Part shown: piece after piece, positions 60,572-64,000 of the stretch
How the letters are laid out: the number at the start of each line of letters is the position of its first letter
Position numbering within the stretch: the stretch's first letter is position 1
Notes under the pieces: model-generated
The model's database searches: none
What the model saw: the letters and a program-made list of their open reading frames with translations, nothing else
What the model was told of the DNA's origin: nothing
Assembly: GCA_905216095.1 (NCBI GenBank)
Contig: CAJMSQ010000003.1
Coordinates: forward strand, 1-64,000
From: an uncultured bacterium
GTDB lineage: Bacteria > Bacteroidota > Bacteroidia > Bacteroidales > Bacteroidaceae
DNA: 64,000 nucleotides
Direction of reading: 5' to 3'
Translations under genes and position numbers: made by a program

Positions 60572-62071
60572 ATGACAACTGCAAACGAAAGCAACACGGA
60601 TAATCCCAAAAAGGCGGGCGGACTGGCCACGCTGGCCAAGGACACCGCCATCTACGGCCTGAGCAGCATTGTCGGGCGTTTCCTCAATTATCTGCTCGTG
60701 CCGCTCTACACGGCCAAGCTGGCAGCGTCGTCGGGCGGCTACGGCGTCATCACCGAGATATACAGTTACGTGGCGTTGCTGCTGGTGCTTCTCACTTTCG
60801 GCATGGAAACCACGTTTTTCCGCTTCATCAACAAGGCCGGGGAGCAACCCGGGCGCGTCTATTCCACCACCCTCTGTGCCGTAGGCGGCGTCAGCCTGGC
60901 CTTTGCCCTCGGGGTAATCGCCTTCTTGCAGCCCGTAGCCGCGGCCGTCGGCTATGCCGCGCATCCCGAGTACGTGGGGATGATGGCGGTCTGCGTGGCT
61001 GTCGATGCCTTCCAAAGCATCCCGTTCGCCTACCTGCGTTACCGGCACAAGGCCCTCAAGTTTGCCGCGCTCAAACTGCTTTTCATCGCGCTCAACATCG
61101 CGCTCAACATCGTCTTTTTCCTCATCCTCGACTGCGGGGATGTATTCTATGCCTTTGCCATCAACCTTTTCTGCACGTCGGTCATCACATTGGGATTCTA
61201 CAAGGAACTGGCCGCCTGCCGGCAGAAGCCCGACTTCGCCCTGCTGCGCCGCATGTTGCGCTACGCATGGCCCATCCTGCTGCTCGGCATTGCCGGCATA
61301 CTCAACCAGACCGCCGACAAAATCATTTTTCCGCGCATGGTAACGGGCGCTGAAGGCAAGGTGCAGCTCGGTATATACGGCGCGTGCGTCAAGATAGCCA
61401 TGATAATGGCCATGATAACGCAGGCCTTCCGCTACGCCTACGAGCCTTTCGTCTTCGGCAAGCAGGCCTCGGGCGACAACCGCGAGACCTACGCCCGCGC
61501 CATGAAGTTCTTCGTCATCTTTACCCTGCTGGCGTTTCTCGTGGTCATGGGCTACATCGACCTGTTCCAGCACATCATCGCGCCGGGCTACCGCTCGGGA
61601 CTGCGCGTCGTGCCGATAGTCATGGCCGCCGAGATACTTATGGGCGTCTACTTCAATCTTTCGTTCTGGTACAAGCTCATCGACAAGACCGTATGGGGGG
61701 CCTGGTTCTCGGGAGCGGGCTGCGCGGTGCTCATAGCCGTCAATGTCATCTTCATTCCCCGCTATGGTTATATGGCCTGCGCCTGGGCAGGTGTGGCGGG
61801 TTACGGCACTGCGGCGCTGCTAAGCTACGTGGCGGGACAACATTACTACCCGATACGCTATCCGCTCCGCAGCATCGGCGTCTATGTCCTTGTGGCTGCC
61901 TTCTTTTTCGGGGTGATGACGCTCTCGGCGCGCCACATCGACGCGCTGTGGCTGCGCCTGCTCGTCAATAGCGGCTGCATCGCGCTCTTCATCGCACATA
62001 TAATATACCACGACCTGCCGCTTGCGGAAATTCCCGTGGTGGGCAAATATTTCAGAAAACAGGGTCGCTGA
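60572..62071 (+). CDS. Oligosaccharide flippase family (Wzx/MurJ-like) membrane protein
   Basis: A 499-residue protein with about 14 membrane helices. It starts MTTANESNTDNPKKAGGLA, then AKDTAIYGLSSIVGRFLNYLLVPLYT, the usual beginning of polysaccharide transporters in the MOP superfamily; YAWPILLLGIAGILNQTADKIIFPRM and the paired LGIYGACVKIAMIMAMITQAFRYAYEP are typical. It flips a lipid-linked glycan or lipid II-like precursor. The ATG at 60572 begins the conserved part. It is 62 bp after the SpmAB-like gene and 21 bp before the M16 peptidase. Confidence 0.87.
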   Translation: MTTANESNTDNPKKAGGLATLAKDTAIYGLSSIVGRFLNYLLVPLYTAKLAASSGGYGVITEIYSYVALLLVLLTFGMETTFFRFINKAGEQPGRVYSTTLCAVGGVSLAFALGVIAFLQPVAAAVGYAAHPEYVGMMAVCVAVDAFQSIPFAYLRYRHKALKFAALKLLFIALNIALNIVFFLILDCGDVFYAFAINLFCTSVITLGFYKELAACRQKPDFALLRRMLRYAWPILLLGIAGILNQTADKIIFPRMVTGAEGKVQLGIYGACVKIAMIMAMITQAFRYAYEPFVFGKQASGDNRETYARAMKFFVIFTLLAFLVVMGYIDLFQHIIAPGYRSGLRVVPIVMAAEILMGVYFNLSFWYKLIDKTVWGAWFSGAGCAVLIAVNVIFIPRYGYMACAWAGVAGYGTAALLSYVAGQHYYPIRYPLRSIGVYVLVAAFFFGVMTLSARHIDALWLRLLVNSGCIALFIAHIIYHDLPLAEIPVVGKYFRKQGR

Positions 62072-62092
62072 CCCGCAACCGTACATCGAGAC

Positions 62093-63382
62093 ATGAATAC
62101 CTACCATTCGGCAACGCTGCCCAACGGCCTGCGCATCATCCACGAGGCTTCCGCTTCCGACGTTGTCTATTGCGGCTACGTCGTCCGGGCGGGGACGCGC
62201 CACGAAGATGCCGGAGACTCGGGAATGGCCCACTTCATCGAGCACATGAGCTTCAAGGGAACGCAGCGACGCCGCGCCTGGCACATCTCGAACGGCCTAG
62301 AGCGCGTCGGAGGTGACCTGAACGCTTTCACCACCAAGCAGGAAACCGTCTACCATGCCACGGTGCTGCGCCCCGATTTCGGACGTGCGGCCGACTTGCT
62401 CACGGATATTGTCTTCCACAGTACTTATCCGCAGCACGAGATAACGCGTGAGGTGGAGGTCATCTGCGATGAAATCGAGAGTTACGCCGACTCGCCTTCC
62501 GAAATCATCTTCGACGAGTTCGAATCCATGTTGTTTGAGGGACAATCCCTGGGCCGCGACATCCTGGGCCGCGCGGAACGGTTGCGCGGATATACGACTG
62601 CCGACGCCTTGCGCTATGTCCGTCGGCACTACCGCACGGACAACGCCGTCTTCTTTGTATACGGAAACGTGGATTTCGGCCTTGTGGAGCGCACGATGCG
62701 GCGGCTGACGATGGGAATAGGGGCGGAAAATGCCGGTTCCATCGGGGAAAATGCTGCCGGACTCCCTGCCGCGGAGGCCGGGAACGGACCTGCCGGGGAG
62801 CGGCCCTATGACTGCACCGCCGGGCCCTATGCCGGCGAGACGCGGGTGGTGAACAAGGATACGCACCAAGCGCATGTACTCGTGGGCGGCCGCACTTTCG
62901 GCGGAAGCGACCCGCGGCGGTTCGCGCTGATATTGCTGAACAACATGCTCGGAGGGCCGGGTATGAACTCGCGCCTCAACATGAAGTTGCGCGAACATGC
63001 CGGACTGGTCTACTCCATAGAGGCCAACTTGTCCACATATCCCGATACGGGCTGGTGGAGCGCCTACTTCGGCTGCGACCCTCAGGACATCGCGCGCTGT
63101 CGCCGCATGGTCGAACGCGAACTGCGGAGGTTCATCGACACACCCCTGACACCCGCGCAACTGGCCGCCGCCAAGAAGCAGCTGGCCGGGCAGATAGGCA
63201 TTTCGCTCGATGCGGGCGAGAGCCGCGCACTGGCGCTCGGGAAGTGCTTTGCCCATTACGGGCACTACCGGGATACGAGGGAATTGCTCGATGAAGTCGG
63301 GAAAATAACGCCTGCCGACCTGCAGGAAACCGCTGCCGCGGTATATACGCCCGAGCGCATCACCACCTTGATTTACCGATAA
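62093..63382 (+). CDS. M16 family zinc metallopeptidase
   Basis: A 429-residue peptidase of the mitochondrial-processing-peptidase/PqqL type. It has the inverted zinc motif HFIEHMSFKGT (His47, Glu50, His51), the distal Glu in ICDEIESYADSP (about 120-131), and the second half (about 240-429) without metal ligands but with the RxxY-like end region (RERIT at the C-terminus). A short insertion rich in Gly, Ala and Glu lies at about 205-245. Substrate unknown. It is 21 bp after the flippase and 3 bp before the NUDIX gene. Confidence 0.92.
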   Translation: MNTYHSATLPNGLRIIHEASASDVVYCGYVVRAGTRHEDAGDSGMAHFIEHMSFKGTQRRRAWHISNGLERVGGDLNAFTTKQETVYHATVLRPDFGRAADLLTDIVFHSTYPQHEITREVEVICDEIESYADSPSEIIFDEFESMLFEGQSLGRDILGRAERLRGYTTADALRYVRRHYRTDNAVFFVYGNVDFGLVERTMRRLTMGIGAENAGSIGENAAGLPAAEAGNGPAGERPYDCTAGPYAGETRVVNKDTHQAHVLVGGRTFGGSDPRRFALILLNNMLGGPGMNSRLNMKLREHAGLVYSIEANLSTYPDTGWWSAYFGCDPQDIARCRRMVERELRRFIDTPLTPAQLAAAKKQLAGQIGISLDAGESRALALGKCFAHYGHYRDTRELLDEVGKITPADLQETAAAVYTPERITTLIYR

Positions 63383-63385
63383 GCC

Positions 63386-63922
63386 ATGTCACATCCTTTA
63401 CACGACTTCCGCTTCTGCCCGCGCTGCGGCTCGGCCGGTTTTGCCGAGAATGACGAGCGGTCAAAACGCTGCAAGGCGTGCGGATTCACCTATTACCACA
63501 ACGCATCGGCGGCCACCGTGGCCGTAGTACTCAACAAACGGGGAGAACTCCTCGTGACGCGCCGCGCTTTCGAGCCGGCACGCGGAACGCTCGACCTGCC
63601 CGGAGGCTTCGTGGACCCATGTGAGAGCCTCGAGCAGGGATGCCGGCGCGAGGTGGCCGAGGAAACGGGGGCGCAGGTGACATCCTGCCGTTATTTGTTC
63701 TCACTTTGCAACACGTACCGCTATTCCGGTTTCGACGTGCATACGGCCGACGCTTTTTTTCTTTGCGAATTGTCCGATGAAACCGCGGTTTCGGCCGCCG
63801 ACGATGCGGCCGAGCTGCAATGGATGCCGCTTGGTGACGTCCGACCCGGGGACTTCGGGCTGGCATCCGTGCGTGAAGGCGTCCGGATGCTGGTCGAACG
63901 CCTGTCCGGCGGAGGCCTGTGA
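63386..63922 (+). CDS. NUDIX hydrolase with N-terminal zinc ribbon
   Basis: A 178-residue protein. Residues 11-36 form a zinc ribbon (FCPRCGSAGF ... RCKACGFTYY, four Cys) and 40-160 a NUDIX domain with the box GGFVDPCESLEQGCRREVAEETG. The ribbon plus NUDIX plan resembles NADH pyrophosphatase NudC, but the SQPWPFPxS NADH motif is missing, so the substrate may be another nucleoside diphosphate derivative. It starts 3 bp after the M16 stop. The last 78 bases of the window (63923-64000) hold nothing I can name. Confidence 0.9.
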   Translation: MSHPLHDFRFCPRCGSAGFAENDERSKRCKACGFTYYHNASAATVAVVLNKRGELLVTRRAFEPARGTLDLPGGFVDPCESLEQGCRREVAEETGAQVTSCRYLFSLCNTYRYSGFDVHTADAFFLCELSDETAVSAADDAAELQWMPLGDVRPGDFGLASVREGVRMLVERLSGGGL

Positions 63923-64000
63923 GCGCGCGGGCCGCGGAAAGGAGCGGCCACATGTCCGGAATTTTCAGAAACCTCAACATTCTTTAAGCCGGCGTGCCTT

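Noticed and set aside
1..64000. tRNA and rRNA genes
   Set aside because: No T-arm GTTCGA context with a foldable cloverleaf and no rRNA-like block was found; GTTCGAA matches lie within coding genes or the palindrome arrays.

Overview
The window is a high-GC (roughly 55-60%) chromosomal stretch from a member of the order Bacteroidales (phylum Bacteroidota). Three things point there. Promoters follow the Bacteroidota pattern (TTTG, about 20 bp, TAnnTTTG) and there are no clear Shine-Dalgarno sites. Several gene strings are typical of the order: dut, TPR lipoprotein, DUF4292 and EnvC; dapB, two LepB-like proteins and WbqC; aroQ, pyk and an O-methyltransferase near xerD. One large secreted protein ends in a type IX secretion (T9SS) sorting tail of the DLQGRRV...KGLYIVNGKK kind. 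I cannot name family or genus with confidence.

Layout. 1-1140: low-complexity window edge, a composite repeat, and two overlapping genes of phage P5-like type. 1270-7015 (minus): dgt, lipid-linked sugar flippase, family 2 glycosyltransferase, ispD, WYL regulator. 7194-13007 (plus): dut, TPR lipoprotein, DUF4292 lipoprotein, EnvC, retropepsin-like protein. 13119-15826: a BlaI/BlaR1-type regulator pair with its operator, plus a lipoprotein that resembles the BlaR1-like sensor tail. 15954-17765: typA. 18539-21042 (minus): three FKBP prolyl isomerases. 21234-24086 (plus): sirtuin and PgpH-type HD phosphodiesterase. 24279-26834 (minus): beta-barrel protein and DEAD-box helicase. 27332-29999 (minus): O-methyltransferase, pyruvate kinase, aroQ. 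30226-33212 (minus): T9SS cargo protein and a 57-residue peptide. 33728-34660: xerD. 35266-39430 (minus): purD, membrane protein, VTT protein, metal-binding lipoprotein, ABC ATPase. 39686-41771: metY and rlpA. 42259-43709: WYL regulator and two small genes. 44188-47721 (minus): dapB, lepB, degenerate lepB paralogue, WbqC-like. 47968-50081: ECF sigma factor, probable anti-sigma protein, secreted protein. 50370-57596 (minus): parE, coaD, ctpA-like protease, ruvB, ybeY, tyrS. 57654-58787: acyltransferase-like gene. 59277-63922 (plus): SpmA/SpmB fusion, second flippase, M16 peptidase, NUDIX hydrolase.

The most striking non-coding content is a dispersed intergenic element. Its full form is a REP-like inverted pair (arms starting GTAG), then exactly 32 bp to a perfect promoter, a short hairpin with a T-run about 18 bp after the -7 box, exactly 51 bp, an array of four 15-bp palindromes (consensus CTACATGSCATGTAG) at a 21-22 bp repeat, and a conserved end GTTAAAAATGTTAAT. 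Four copies keep this spacing and a fifth is degenerate. Four more palindrome arrays stand alone, and two further promoter-hairpin modules carry a different hairpin. No gene in the window explains them. This is the best candidate for an undescribed system here: a mobile, transcribed, site-bearing repeat family.
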